NCBI RefSeq assembly: GCF_004368405.1 | Contig: NZ_SBJH01000067.1 | Span: forward strand, 62,001 to 126,000 | Direction of reading: 5' to 3' | Source of the DNA: Olivibacter sp. XZL3 | GTDB taxonomy: Bacteria > Bacteroidota > Bacteroidia > Sphingobacteriales > Sphingobacteriaceae | Length of the DNA stretch: 64,000 bases | Shown: piece after piece, positions 24,853-33,468 of the stretch | Layout of the letters: each line of letters opens with the position of its first letter | Numbering within the stretch: the first letter of the stretch is position 1 | Notes under the pieces: generated by a model | The model's input: only the letters and a program-made list of their open reading frames with translations | The model's database searches: none | Told to the model about the DNA's origin: nothing | Position numbers and translations under genes: made by a program

Positions 24853-26788
24853 GATGTTGCTTCGTTAAATAGTACGCGTTGGTATTTAGTACAGCGTATC
24901 CTAACCTCTCCTCTCTGTTTTTTATGATCCGTTTGGTAGGCGCTAAGGCTTCTTTCTCCTTTGATGAACCTTCAGACGAAAACAGGCGCTGCTCAATTAA
25001 TGTGCAAAGCGAATGGATAACGTGTAATTGTATTTCTTGGATGCGCTGTGTACTATCCGATGGGACCACAATATTGATGTCTCCGTAAGCGTAAGCCGCT
25101 CCTCCTTCTTTGCCCAATAGATTGATACAGATCATGCCGAGTTCCTTTGCCTTTCCAATAGCTTTCAGCACATTATCCGAATTGCCACTTGTACTGATTG
25201 TAAATAGAATATCTCCCTCTGTGCCCAAGGCTTCTATCTGTCTGGCGAATACTTCTTCAAAGCAGAAATCATTTGCCCAAGCTGTCAGCGTCGAGGTGTC
25301 CGCCGTTAATGGAATGGCAGGAAGCGCCGGCCTTTTTTCCATATCAAAGCGGCCTACAAGCTCGGCGGCGAAATGCTGGCTCTCCGCCGCGCTACCGCCG
25401 TTACCGCATATTAACATCTTTTTTCCTTTACTAAAACTCTTACTTATCAGTCGCCCTGCGTCTAAGATCGCCGGTGACAGTAAAGCAGCAGAAAACTGAA
25501 AAGCAGTAGCCGCCTCTTCAAACGCATGCGCCACAAGTTGAGATTCATCTTTATAGTCTAGGAAATCTGGATCAATAAGCGATTCGTATATGGTCATGAC
25601 AGCCTTCGCTACTTTTTCCCATGTAAATAGGTGATTCACCCGTTCAATGCCTTGTATACCCATTACGTTCCCTTCCGACTTCAAAATTCTCCGTAATCTG
25701 TTCGCCAGCTCGGCTGGCTTTTTCGGTGGCACCAAATAACCCGTCACGCCTTCAACAACGCTGTATTTAATTCCGCCTACGTTAGATCCTACCACCGGAG
25801 TTCCGCAGGCCATAGCTTCTAGTGGTGTAATTCCGAAAGGTTCATACCATGGGGTGGACACAAAGACATCAGCCGCACTGTAATAATACTTCAAATCCTC
25901 TCTCTTTTTTGGTCCCACAAAGTCGACGTAAGGCGAAACGCCCTCCTCTTCGGCAATGCGTTGCAATCGTTTCAGCTCAGCGCTCGCCATAAATTGCTCT
26001 CGATCTCCCTCTCCGCCAACAACCAGCAATTTCACCTTAAAGTTGTCTTTCAGATATTTCAACGCGTAAATAACATTGTCAACGCCTTTTCTGGGAACCA
26101 TTCGGCCTAATTGCAAAATAATTTTCTCTTCACTTTTAAGCCCCAGTACCATCCGCGCATACATCTTATCGATAGGATAAAATTCTACCGGATTGAAGCC
26201 GCACGGAACAACCGCTATGCGTTGCGCATTTGCATGGTACATATTAATGAGGTCCTGTTTGTCTTGTGGACATTCTGCGATAATACAATCGGCCCCTCGG
26301 GCTATCTTCTCTTCAATAGCCGACCGCTCTTCTGGAAACTTATCTTCTCCTTGTAAATGCAGTCTTCTGACTTTTCCTAAAGCGTGGAATGTGACCACCA
26401 GCGGTATATGAAATGTTTCTTTCAGGGAAAGCCCTACCCAAGCGGACATCCAGAAATTGGCATGTATTAATTGGTAATCTAGCTGTTCAGCCTGAATAAA
26501 CCCTGCCATGTCTGCTTGAAAGTCATCCATAAATTCAAAAAGCCTTTCTTTCGGCACGCTGTGCGGTGGCCCTGCATCGACGTGCACAACCCTGACATCT
26601 GGGAATAACTGAACAATTCGAGGCAGCTTATCACTATCTCTCCTCGTAAAAATGTCAATGGCATAACCGTCTTTTGCAAGCTGTTTAGCGAGTTCGGTAA
26701 CGTATACGTTCTGCCCGCCACTATCTGTCCCTCCCAACATAGCAAGTGGGGACGCATGTTCACTTATAAATGCAATTCTTTTCTTCAT
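24842..26788 (-). CDS. gmhA: Fusion: GT4 glycosyltransferase plus sedoheptulose-7-phosphate isomerase (GmhA)
   Basis: A 648-residue fusion protein. Residues about 1-410 form a GT4/GT-B glycosyltransferase of the sucrose-synthase-like branch ([71 protein letters not shown] with the E-x7-E-type motif). Residues about 440-620 are a complete SIS isomerase of the GmhA type ([24 protein letters not shown] near 460, [17 protein letters not shown] near 535, [18 protein letters not shown] near 590), which makes D-glycero-D-manno-heptose 7-phosphate from sedoheptulose 7-phosphate. Usually these are separate genes; here one polypeptide could begin heptose synthesis and add a sugar. It heads the minus-strand unit with gmhB, hldE and a GT9. 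Confident on both domains; the reason for the fusion is unknown. Confidence 0.9.
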   Translation of the reverse strand: MKKRIAFISEHASPLAMLGGTDSGGQNVYVTELAKQLAKDGYAIDIFTRRDSDKLPRIVQLFPDVRVVHVDAGPPHSVPKERLFEFMDDFQADMAGFIQAEQLDYQLIHANFWMSAWVGLSLKETFHIPLVVTFHALGKVRRLHLQGEDKFPEERSAIEEKIARGADCIIAECPQDKQDLINMYHANAQRIAVVPCGFNPVEFYPIDKMYARMVLGLKSEEKIILQLGRMVPRKGVDNVIYALKYLKDNFKVKLLVVGGEGDREQFMASAELKRLQRIAEEEGVSPYVDFVGPKKREDLKYYYSAADVFVSTPWYEPFGITPLEAMACGTPVVGSNVGGIKYSVVEGVTGYLVPPKKPAELANRLRRILKSEGNVMGIQGIERVNHLFTWEKVAKAVMTIYESLIDPDFLDYKDESQLVAHAFEEAATAFQFSAALLSPAILDAGRLISKSFSKGKKMLICGNGGSAAESQHFAAELVGRFDMEKRPALPAIPLTADTSTLTAWANDFCFEEVFARQIEALGTEGDILFTISTSGNSDNVLKAIGKAKELGMICINLLGKEGGAAYAYGDINIVVPSDSTQRIQEIQLHVIHSLCTLIEQRLFSSEGSSKEKEALAPTKRIIKNREERLGYAVLNTNAYYLTKQHHAS

Positions 26789-27255
26789 AATGTTTTGAAT
26801 AACCTGGGCAACTTACACGACATGTGATCGGCTTTCATATTTTTTAGACTTTTACATAGTATCGCGAGGGCCTTATCCCATTCATATTATTGCTTATACT
26901 GCTTAACAATTGAATAGAAATCAATACTAATAATTAATTTTTTGCGACCTTCGTTTCCTGTAACGAAACAAGAGGCATACCCAAAACTTAACATCTCTGC
27001 CGTTTCCTATATTCAAGGAAAGAAATAGCTACTAGTCGTTACATTAGCATAACATTAGAATTTTTTGCTCCCAGATAATAAAATGGGGAGATAAAACTGG
27101 TCTGGTTTTCATACTGTCCTAAAAAGTAAATAAGTCTGTTCGCTAAAACAGATATATAGACCGCTTTTGAGCAGAGGCATCGACGATCGTCTCTTTCCAA
27201 TTCCGTTTAAATAAAGGAACAGTCATTGATGGGCTGTATAGAAAAGGACTATACA
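26789..27255. other. 467-bp intergenic region between divergent genes
   Basis: The region separates the start of the GT4-GmhA gene (minus) from that of a small membrane protein gene (plus), so it probably carries both promoters. It contains a TTCGTT/AACGAA mini-hairpin near 26950-26970 and the second copy (27115-27127) of the 13-bp repeat that also lies before the carbamoyltransferase gene. AAAAGGA, about 10 nt before 27256, could serve as ribosome-binding site. No TAnnTTTG box was found with certainty. Confidence 0.4.
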
Positions 27256-27732
27256 ATGCCTTATATCATACTCATATTAGCCGGCGTATTTGCTACCGCT
27301 TTTACTATACTTGTACAAAAACTGTACGTGATTATAAGCCAAAGTGGAGTGACCGTTACGCAGTTATTTACTTTTTTATTAATTAAACGCCGAAACGGCG
27401 AGGCAAATACAAGAGGCGAAAACTACCGCTTGAAGTTAGGCCTGCTCACTTGTTATCTCATAGGAATCTTTTTTGTGTGCTGTTATTATTTGCTTTGGAA
27501 AATTGGTGTAGGAAAGCCCGATGTGATCACCGCGTTGTTATTCGGTATTGCCCATGGGCTTTTAAGTATCTTTCTGGCAAAAATCTGTTTGAAAAGAGGC
27601 CTCATCTCCAATGGCATAACCACACACTTTTATATCAGTCTACTGCTCGCGCACCTTGCCTTTGCGCTCACAGCTGTACTAAGCCACAACTTAGTTACCC
27701 AGCTGCTGCGCATAGGCGAGATACAACCATGA
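27256..27732 (+). CDS. Multi-pass membrane protein, unknown
   Basis: A 158-residue hydrophobic protein with four predicted membrane helices (YIILILAGVFATAFTILV, LGLLTCYLIGIFFVCCYYLLW, ITALLFGIAHGLLSIFLAKI, FYISLLLAHLAFALTAVL) separated by short basic loops. No catalytic motif visible. I chose the ATG at 27256 because AAAAGGA precedes it at suitable distance; an ATG at 27229 and a TTG at 27226 are in frame upstream. It runs into the convergent baeRF7-like gene with 5 bp between the stops. Function unknown. Confidence 0.6.
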   Translation: MPYIILILAGVFATAFTILVQKLYVIISQSGVTVTQLFTFLLIKRRNGEANTRGENYRLKLGLLTCYLIGIFFVCCYYLLWKIGVGKPDVITALLFGIAHGLLSIFLAKICLKRGLISNGITTHFYISLLLAHLAFALTAVLSHNLVTQLLRIGEIQP

Positions 27733-27737
27733 ATTGA

Positions 27738-28892
27738 TTAATAGCGAAAGCTCGCCACCATTGCCTTACCTTGAGGCATCTCCTCTTCGCTCAACACGTA
27801 GATGTTACCTCTATTTCGAATCGTTTGGCTTACGGCTTCGTTGATAAGGCAGTCGTCGCCCTGTTCCCGCTCCGTATGTACGGTCACTTGATTACGCGCT
27901 ACATCAGATTTTCCCCATACATGGCTGTGCTCTTTAACAAATAGATCTTGCACCTGCCCCATATGACTAGCCATGACGATTTTTGCAATGTCCTCACAGC
28001 TGGTTCCACCGCCGAGATTATTGAAATAGTTCGTTAACGCATCCTTGGCCGGTTTTTGTAAATAGGGCAGCATGATACTTTTAGCCTTCTCCAAAATTGC
28101 ATTCGCATCCACCCGTTCGTAATTACCAGCCAAGTGCTCAGCAACAATATTTCCGTAGCGACTAACCTGCTTATACTTGGCAACCATATATTCCACGCCG
28201 GCTAGGAGTAACGGCGCCTTTTCATTTCCCAACTTTTCTTTCCATAGCGTTTGGTCTACCTCCTTTAAATAGACTGTCAAGTATTCTTCTTCATCAGCCA
28301 GTCCGGCATCATGTCCGTGAGCATTTCCTACTCCCGCTGCCGGACTGCTTCCGGCGCGAAACAATCTGCGACCACTTTTTTCCTCATAATGAATTACGTC
28401 GTCCATCCCTTGAGGTAACCCCGATATCGATAACTCTTTTACTGAAAAAGCAGTGGCGGCGTAGAAAGACGCTGCATTTTTACTAAGCGCTAGTACATAG
28501 AATGTTTGGTCCTCATTGAGTAAAGAGAATATAGGCGTCAGGTAGAAAGTATTATTGATATAGGTCTCTTCGCGCGTTTGTATCGGTAGTTTAACAGCTT
28601 GAAAACTACCTTCTGTAATAAATAAAGCTAAACTTTGATCTAAGGCGTACCAAAATTTCTTATCCTCCAGCAAATCGAAGGCCGGTCGTAGTAGTTGCCC
28701 GATCACCGCTTTATCCTTACCCAATGCTTGGAGTTGCCTTTCAACGTCTCTCAACATATTTTTATATAGCAACCAATCCTGCCTTTCGTTTACCTCGAAT
28801 CCCGCACGGTGCGTCGGTAAATACATCGTTATACAGGTGTCCCGTTTCTCTTTCGCTAATGCGAGAAATTGCTCTTTCGAAATGTTATCCAT
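27738..28892 (-). CDS. baeRF7-like protein (bacterial archaeo-eukaryotic release factor family)
   Basis: A 384-residue soluble protein with the layout of the bacterial eRF1-related (baeRF) families. The N-terminal domain has ITMYLPTHRAGFEVNERQDWLLYKNMLRDVERQL. A central eRF1-domain-2-like part contains FYVLALSKNAASFYAATAFSVKEL near residue 130. The C-terminal part has LLLAGVEYMVAKYKQVSRYGNIV near 230 and a final TEREQGDDCLINEAVSQTIRNRGNIYVLSEEEMP. These bacterial homologues are thought to act in translation quality control or stress, but no function has been proven for family 7. No GGQ motif is seen, so it is unlikely to hydrolyse peptidyl-tRNA by the canonical mechanism. Confidence 0.75.
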   Translation of the reverse strand: MDNISKEQFLALAKEKRDTCITMYLPTHRAGFEVNERQDWLLYKNMLRDVERQLQALGKDKAVIGQLLRPAFDLLEDKKFWYALDQSLALFITEGSFQAVKLPIQTREETYINNTFYLTPIFSLLNEDQTFYVLALSKNAASFYAATAFSVKELSISGLPQGMDDVIHYEEKSGRRLFRAGSSPAAGVGNAHGHDAGLADEEEYLTVYLKEVDQTLWKEKLGNEKAPLLLAGVEYMVAKYKQVSRYGNIVAEHLAGNYERVDANAILEKAKSIMLPYLQKPAKDALTNYFNNLGGGTSCEDIAKIVMASHMGQVQDLFVKEHSHVWGKSDVARNQVTVHTEREQGDDCLINEAVSQTIRNRGNIYVLSEEEMPQGKAMVASFRY

Positions 28893-29030
28893 AATGATAT
28901 TTTTTTTTGCCTATCCGATTACTCCGTCGTCACAAAAGGTTTATACTTGGGGAACAAAAACTTAACCCGGCTTGCTCAATGTGCATGCCGCTGTATCGGG
29001 ATCGATGTGCCGAATCAGAAGCGAAGCGCC

Positions 29031-29606
29031 TCACTTAAGGTTATTGCTCAATTCCTTTGCTATCCGAAGGTGATTTCTAATAATGGGTATATTTTTGTTG
29101 GCGAAAGCTTGAATATGGACGTCTTTACCGCTAGCCCCTGCTTGATCGAACAGCGTGACGGCGGTGGTGTGATCTTCAATCATCTGTTGTATAAAAGCAC
29201 GATCGAATTCTTTTCCGGAAGTGTTTCGTAGTCTATCAAGCTTGCTGTTCTGTGCCTCGTCCAGGCTCTCCGGAACGTCCACCCGTCTTTGGGCTACGAT
29301 GTCCTTTAAATCCTTGCTTAATTGCTGATGTTGCGTTATCAGCAGTTTTCCATAACTCTGAATCGCAGTGTCTGCCGACTTCTCGCCAGCTAACTTGCCT
29401 GCCTCAGTTTCTACCATACCGGAAGTTATCACTGCCGTTACGAATGCAACATCCTCCGAATCTAAGCGCCCAGAGTCAGCTTGCATCTTATTCGCTATAG
29501 AATCCTCCATTCTCAAGGGTCGATCTCGGTATTTGTTTCGCTCTTGCTCATTACAGCCTACCAGAAGAAATAATGCGCAGATAAAAATCGTTGTCTCTTT
29601 TAACAT
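29031..29606 (-). CDS. DUF4142 lipoprotein
   Basis: A 191-residue exported lipoprotein: ETTIFICALFLLVGCNEQERN contains a lipobox (LVGC). The mature part is a DUF4142 four-helix domain of the ferritin-like type (FVTAVITSGMVETEAGKLAGEKSADTAI, GKLLITQHQQLSKDLKDI, FDRAFIQQMIEDHTTAVTLF). DUF4142 proteins are widespread in the periplasm or outer membrane and are usually regarded as stress-associated; ligand unknown. A second DUF4142 lipoprotein lies at 32.1 kb in the same orientation. Confidence 0.9.
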   Translation of the reverse strand: MLKETTIFICALFLLVGCNEQERNKYRDRPLRMEDSIANKMQADSGRLDSEDVAFVTAVITSGMVETEAGKLAGEKSADTAIQSYGKLLITQHQQLSKDLKDIVAQRRVDVPESLDEAQNSKLDRLRNTSGKEFDRAFIQQMIEDHTTAVTLFDQAGASGKDVHIQAFANKNIPIIRNHLRIAKELSNNLK

Positions 29607-29846
29607 TTTTATTATACCTTTTTAATTTAACAATCAATTAATATACCTTTTTCATAACATCTACCTGAACGCGCCCTAGCCGTGTAGGAAAGTATATACG
29701 CAGATTTTGTTGTCGTCCGTGCAAAATAAACCATCCACTTTTCTATACAACACGTAAAACCATACCAAACGCTATAGACCTGCGACAAGCCTTTAGCATG
29801 TGTTTTGCAGGTGAATGCCAGATTATCACAGAATTTTTGTTTTTTT

Positions 29847-30485
29847 ATGTACCCTGTTGTTACTTTATTACTTATGTTCCAAGTATTCGATCAGCAGTCG
29901 CCATCACAGAGCTCAACTGCACTTTGCAAAAACAAGCAGATACCAAAAGTAATGGAGAAGAGTGTCTTAAAGGCCTTATCTTTTTATCCGGAATTGGAAG
30001 ATGTCCATATCCGCTTCGTGTTTAAGCAAAATATACGACGATCGGTTATGCAAGCACAACCGGTTCCATTTTCCTTGCTTGGAAAAAGGAAGAACAGGGT
30101 GTACGAGATACAGATAAGCTCTCTTTTTAAATTGACCCATAGTGCCCTTCCGATTCACCAGCTTCCCGATAGCGTCTTAATAGGATGGATAGGTCACGAA
30201 CTAGGACATATTATGGATTACGAACAAAGGAGTCTCATTGGAATTATTCGCTTTGGTCTAGGTTACGTTCTTTCTAAAAAGTTTATTCAACACGCGGAGA
30301 AAACAGCCGACACCTTTGCGGTTAACCACCAACTTGGCGACTATATTATCGAAACAAAGCGCTTTATTTTGGATCACGCAGATATTCCTCAAGCTTATAA
30401 AGATCGGATAGCCCGACTGTACCTGTCTCCCGATGACATTGTGGAGCAAGTAAGAGAACTGGAGGAAACGCGCTCCCTACCCTAA
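29847..30485 (+). CDS. Zinc metallopeptidase-like protein (HExxH)
   Basis: A 212-residue protein starting MYPVVTLLLMFQVF (one N-terminal hydrophobic segment). The central part has VLIGWIGHELGHIMDYEQRS, which is a HExxH zinc motif with the conserved Gly-His-Ile after the helix, and a following helix ADTFAVNHQLGDYIIETKRF that may bring the third ligand (Glu or Asp). It resembles M48/Abi-like membrane-associated peptidases or a solitary gluzincin domain; a precise family is not evident. Frame also open upstream to a TTG at 29805. Its 3' end overlaps the convergent GH3 gene by 9 bp. Confidence 0.6.
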   Translation: MYPVVTLLLMFQVFDQQSPSQSSTALCKNKQIPKVMEKSVLKALSFYPELEDVHIRFVFKQNIRRSVMQAQPVPFSLLGKRKNRVYEIQISSLFKLTHSALPIHQLPDSVLIGWIGHELGHIMDYEQRSLIGIIRFGLGYVLSKKFIQHAEKTADTFAVNHQLGDYIIETKRFILDHADIPQAYKDRIARLYLSPDDIVEQVRELEETRSLP

Positions 30486-32000
30486 ACTATCAAAGTATGC
30501 TGTTAGGGCTTCGAAGTCCGCTTGTTTCATAACACGCGGAATCTTCACCTGGCCTCCCGCTTTTTTGGTGGTCTCAGCCCACCGATAAAAGTGATTAACG
30601 GGCACCGTCCTAACTTCTACCGATTTAAGCGCCTTATTTCTGGCCACCTCATAGTTTTTGTTTAGCTCCTTTAAATGTTCGTCCAAGCGTTTAGCTAATC
30701 CCGCCGTGTCTAGGTCTTTGTCCGTTCCAATCAGCCAGCGATTTGTATAATCCGCGCCTACTCCCACATGCGCTGTTACAACATATTCCTTTATCTCTAT
30801 GCCATATTCTTTTTCGATGCGCTGAATAGCTTGGTCCATTTGATCTACAGAAAGTTGCTCGCCTATTACGTTTAGATAATGTTTAACACGCCCACTTATT
30901 TTGATTTCCGCCCGGTCTTTGTCGGTAATTATTACTGTATCTCCAATCATGTAGCGCCAAGCGCCCGCCACCGTTGAAATTAAGAGTACGTAGTTCTCTC
31001 CTTCTTTTACATCTTCTAAGGTAAGCACCTCTGCCTCCTGCCTCACTGCGCCCTCCTCCGTCATATTTGATTCGGTAAAAGGAACAAATTCAAAAAAAAC
31101 ACCATTATCGACAATCAGCGCCATTCCTTCGGCGTCCGGACGCTTTTGGGTGGCCAGATAGCCTTCGGAAGCGAGATAAGTGTCTATGTACACCAAGGGA
31201 CGTTTTAATAATTTTTCAAAGCTCATGCGATAAGGCTCGAAAGCAACGCCTCCCGAGGTATAGACGCTTAAATTGGGCCATATATCATGGATCGTCTCTA
31301 CCTCATGGTACCCCAGGATCTCTTTCAACATCAATTCTGTCCAAGACGGTATTCCGGTTATACTACCGATGTCCCATTGACGTGCATTCTCTGCTATCCG
31401 CTTGATTTTTAAATGCCAATCGTCTATAGCGGCAATCTCGCTTCCTGGTTTATAGAACTGTTTGAACCAAAACGGAATATTTCCCGCACTGATTCCGCTG
31501 ATTTCACCTTCTAGATGATCGCCTTTTTTGATGAGGTTGGTACTACTGCCGAGCATAAAAATTTGCTTCTGAAAAAAGCTCGCTGGCAGATCAAAATTTT
31601 TCAAACTTAGGATTTGCTGTATACCGGCACGTTTAATAGCTTCTAGCATATCATCCGTAACCGGTATATATTTACTCTTACTGGTAGTACCACTGCTTAA
31701 TGCAAAATACGCTTGCCCGCCGGGCCAGGTTATATTTTGGTGCCCTTCTAGCAGATAGTGCCACCAATCTGCATAAATACCATCATAATCGTAAATCGGT
31801 AGCAATTCCTGAAAGGACTGTACGATATCTCCACTTTTAAGAATTGCTTCAAATTGAAATTTTCTTCCAAATGCTGTAAATTTAGCTGTTTCGAGCAATT
31901 CACTTAAAACCTTATGTTGTTGCCTAACAGGGTTTGCTTCTGACTTGACAGTCCCTGTTATTTGAATGGCCTTTTTTATTATTTCTCCAATAATTGCCAT
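30477..32000 (-). CDS. GH3-type acyl-acid amido synthetase
   Basis: A 507-residue enzyme of the GH3 auxin-responsive-promoter family (an acyl-adenylate-forming superfamily member). The N-terminal half has GGQAYFALSSGTTSKSKYIPVTDDM near residue 105, which is the family's ATP-binding SSGTT motif, and YIDTYLASEGYLATQ near 265. The second half contains YVLLISTVAGAWRYMIGDTV near 350 and IKISGRVKHYLNVIGEQLS near 370. Plant relatives join acyl acids to amino acids; bacterial members are frequent in Bacteroidota, with unknown substrates. Start at ATG 32000, preceded by GGGAGGAAAG. The family is clear, the substrate is not. Confidence 0.88.
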   Translation of the reverse strand: MAIIGEIIKKAIQITGTVKSEANPVRQQHKVLSELLETAKFTAFGRKFQFEAILKSGDIVQSFQELLPIYDYDGIYADWWHYLLEGHQNITWPGGQAYFALSSGTTSKSKYIPVTDDMLEAIKRAGIQQILSLKNFDLPASFFQKQIFMLGSSTNLIKKGDHLEGEISGISAGNIPFWFKQFYKPGSEIAAIDDWHLKIKRIAENARQWDIGSITGIPSWTELMLKEILGYHEVETIHDIWPNLSVYTSGGVAFEPYRMSFEKLLKRPLVYIDTYLASEGYLATQKRPDAEGMALIVDNGVFFEFVPFTESNMTEEGAVRQEAEVLTLEDVKEGENYVLLISTVAGAWRYMIGDTVIITDKDRAEIKISGRVKHYLNVIGEQLSVDQMDQAIQRIEKEYGIEIKEYVVTAHVGVGADYTNRWLIGTDKDLDTAGLAKRLDEHLKELNKNYEVARNKALKSVEVRTVPVNHFYRWAETTKKAGGQVKIPRVMKQADFEALTAYFDSLG

Positions 32001-32130
32001 ATATGATTCTTTCCTCCCTAAAGCGTTCAATTCTCATTCCATGTTTTGGAGACTTTTGCCGAGAAATAATGTGTTCTCCTCTCTTTACACGTAGAGACCT
32101 AGCACATCAAGTCCAAGTCCATCGAATTAG

Positions 32131-32715
32131 CTATTTAGGTAAGTTTTTAGCTAGAGTCAAATGTTCTTCTAATATCAGTAGCGTCTTGGCAGCGAAGGCC
32201 TTCAAATCGGTATCGGTTAAAGAAGCGGACGCATTTTCAAAGAGCTTGACCACCTTATCATGATCTTTAACCATCATATCGGCAAAAGCTTTATCGAAAT
32301 CAGCGCCTTCTTTGGTTTGAAGCATCGCAATATGGTCTGCATGGGCTTTACTAGGACTGCTTGGTAGTGTCCAATTTTTCCGATTCGCAATGGTCGTCAG
32401 TTCTTCATTTGCCTTACTGTGGTCGGCAACCATCCTTTTTCCGAAATCGCGAATGGCTTGATTCACACCTTTTTCTTGGGCCAATTTGCCGACTGCTACC
32501 TCTGTTAAACCGGCATCAGCCGCTTGATTCACGAAACTGGTGTCGCTAAGGGCAGGCGCGGAAGTAATCACACTGTCCGACTTATTGCCCATACTGTCGT
32601 TCATCTTTTCAATGCTATCGACTGTTTGATCGCCCCGATTGCCTGCGTTACACCCCGCTAGGAATAGGCCTACTATAAGTAGAAAATAAACTGATTTCAC
32701 TGCTTTTGTTGTCAT
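32131..32715 (-). CDS. DUF4142 lipoprotein, second copy
   Basis: A 194-residue lipoprotein (SVYFLLIVGLFLAGCNAGNRG with lipobox LAGC) with a complete DUF4142 domain: FVNQAADAGLTEVAVGKLAQEKGVNQAIRDFGKRMVADHSKANEELTTIA and FDKAFADMMVKDHDKVVKLFENA. It shares the domain, but not close identity, with the DUF4142 protein at 29.0 kb, so the two are distinct paralogues in the same region. It is divergent from the DUF2383 gene, with about 200 bp between the starts. Periplasmic or outer-membrane attached. Confidence 0.9.
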   Translation of the reverse strand: MTTKAVKSVYFLLIVGLFLAGCNAGNRGDQTVDSIEKMNDSMGNKSDSVITSAPALSDTSFVNQAADAGLTEVAVGKLAQEKGVNQAIRDFGKRMVADHSKANEELTTIANRKNWTLPSSPSKAHADHIAMLQTKEGADFDKAFADMMVKDHDKVVKLFENASASLTDTDLKAFAAKTLLILEEHLTLAKNLPK

Positions 32716-32921
32716 GATAGAAATTATTTACATCGACAGTCCAGTTATCGTGCCCAAATCTAGCGCGTATATGCCGAACGAAAAAATAGCGTCTCCATCG
32801 CTCTCCCAAATGGAGCTCCGCGCTTTTGGCAATATTTTTACCTGTGTACTAAATTTTGTATAACAGTGTATCATACAAGCAATACGTTTAAAAGGCGGCA
32901 CGGATTTCGCAGGTATCGGGT

Positions 32922-33383
32922 ATGGAAAGTCTTGAAGCAAAAACGCCCATATTAAACGACCTTGTCCAGTTGAACAACGATCGCATAGCCGGCTATCAAA
33001 AAGCCATCGATAAAATCGGCCATGAGGACGCTGAACTAAAAACCGCATTCGATGGTTTCATCACACAAAGTCGTCAGTTTCTAACCGAATTGAAAGAGGA
33101 GTTGGAACACAGCGGTGGGGCGATTGCCGGCGAAACAAGCACGGAGGGCTCGCTCTTTCGAGGATGGATGGATATTAGCGGTATTTTCACCGACGATAAA
33201 AGACGAAGTATACTGAGGACTTGCGTGGAAGGAGAAAAGGCTATTTACGACGCTTATGCTCATGCTGAAAAGACCGAAGAGCTTCCATCAGACACCCGTT
33301 TTCTTCTATCTCAACAAAAGCAGCAGCTAAAACTCGCAAGTAATAAGGTAATTACCCTCTACACGCTCGAAAAAGAGGGCTAG
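32922..33383 (+). CDS. DUF2383 four-helix-bundle protein (PA2169 family)
   Basis: A 153-residue soluble helical protein. ILNDLVQLNNDRIAGYQKAIDKIGHEDAELKTAFDGFITQSRQFLTELKEEL matches the PA2169/DUF2383 ferritin-like pattern, and IYDAYAHAEKTEELPSDTRFLLSQQKQQL fills the last helices. No metal-binding Glu/His pattern is strictly conserved by eye. Members are induced in stationary phase or stress in other bacteria. It lies between a DUF4142 gene (divergent) and a LuxR-type gene on the same strand (85 bp downstream). Confidence 0.85.
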   Translation: MESLEAKTPILNDLVQLNNDRIAGYQKAIDKIGHEDAELKTAFDGFITQSRQFLTELKEELEHSGGAIAGETSTEGSLFRGWMDISGIFTDDKRRSILRTCVEGEKAIYDAYAHAEKTEELPSDTRFLLSQQKQQLKLASNKVITLYTLEKEG

Positions 33384-33468
33384 AAAACATGTTAACAAAA
33401 AAGTAAAACAATTTAAAGGCCAACATGTTAAAAGGTCAACACATTACATTTACCTTATTACTTAAACT

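Noticed and set aside
32728-33048. Minus-strand frame of 106 codons
   Set aside because: Overlaps the DUF2383 start on the other strand and has many Arg/Cys/Phe residues with no domain; a shadow frame.
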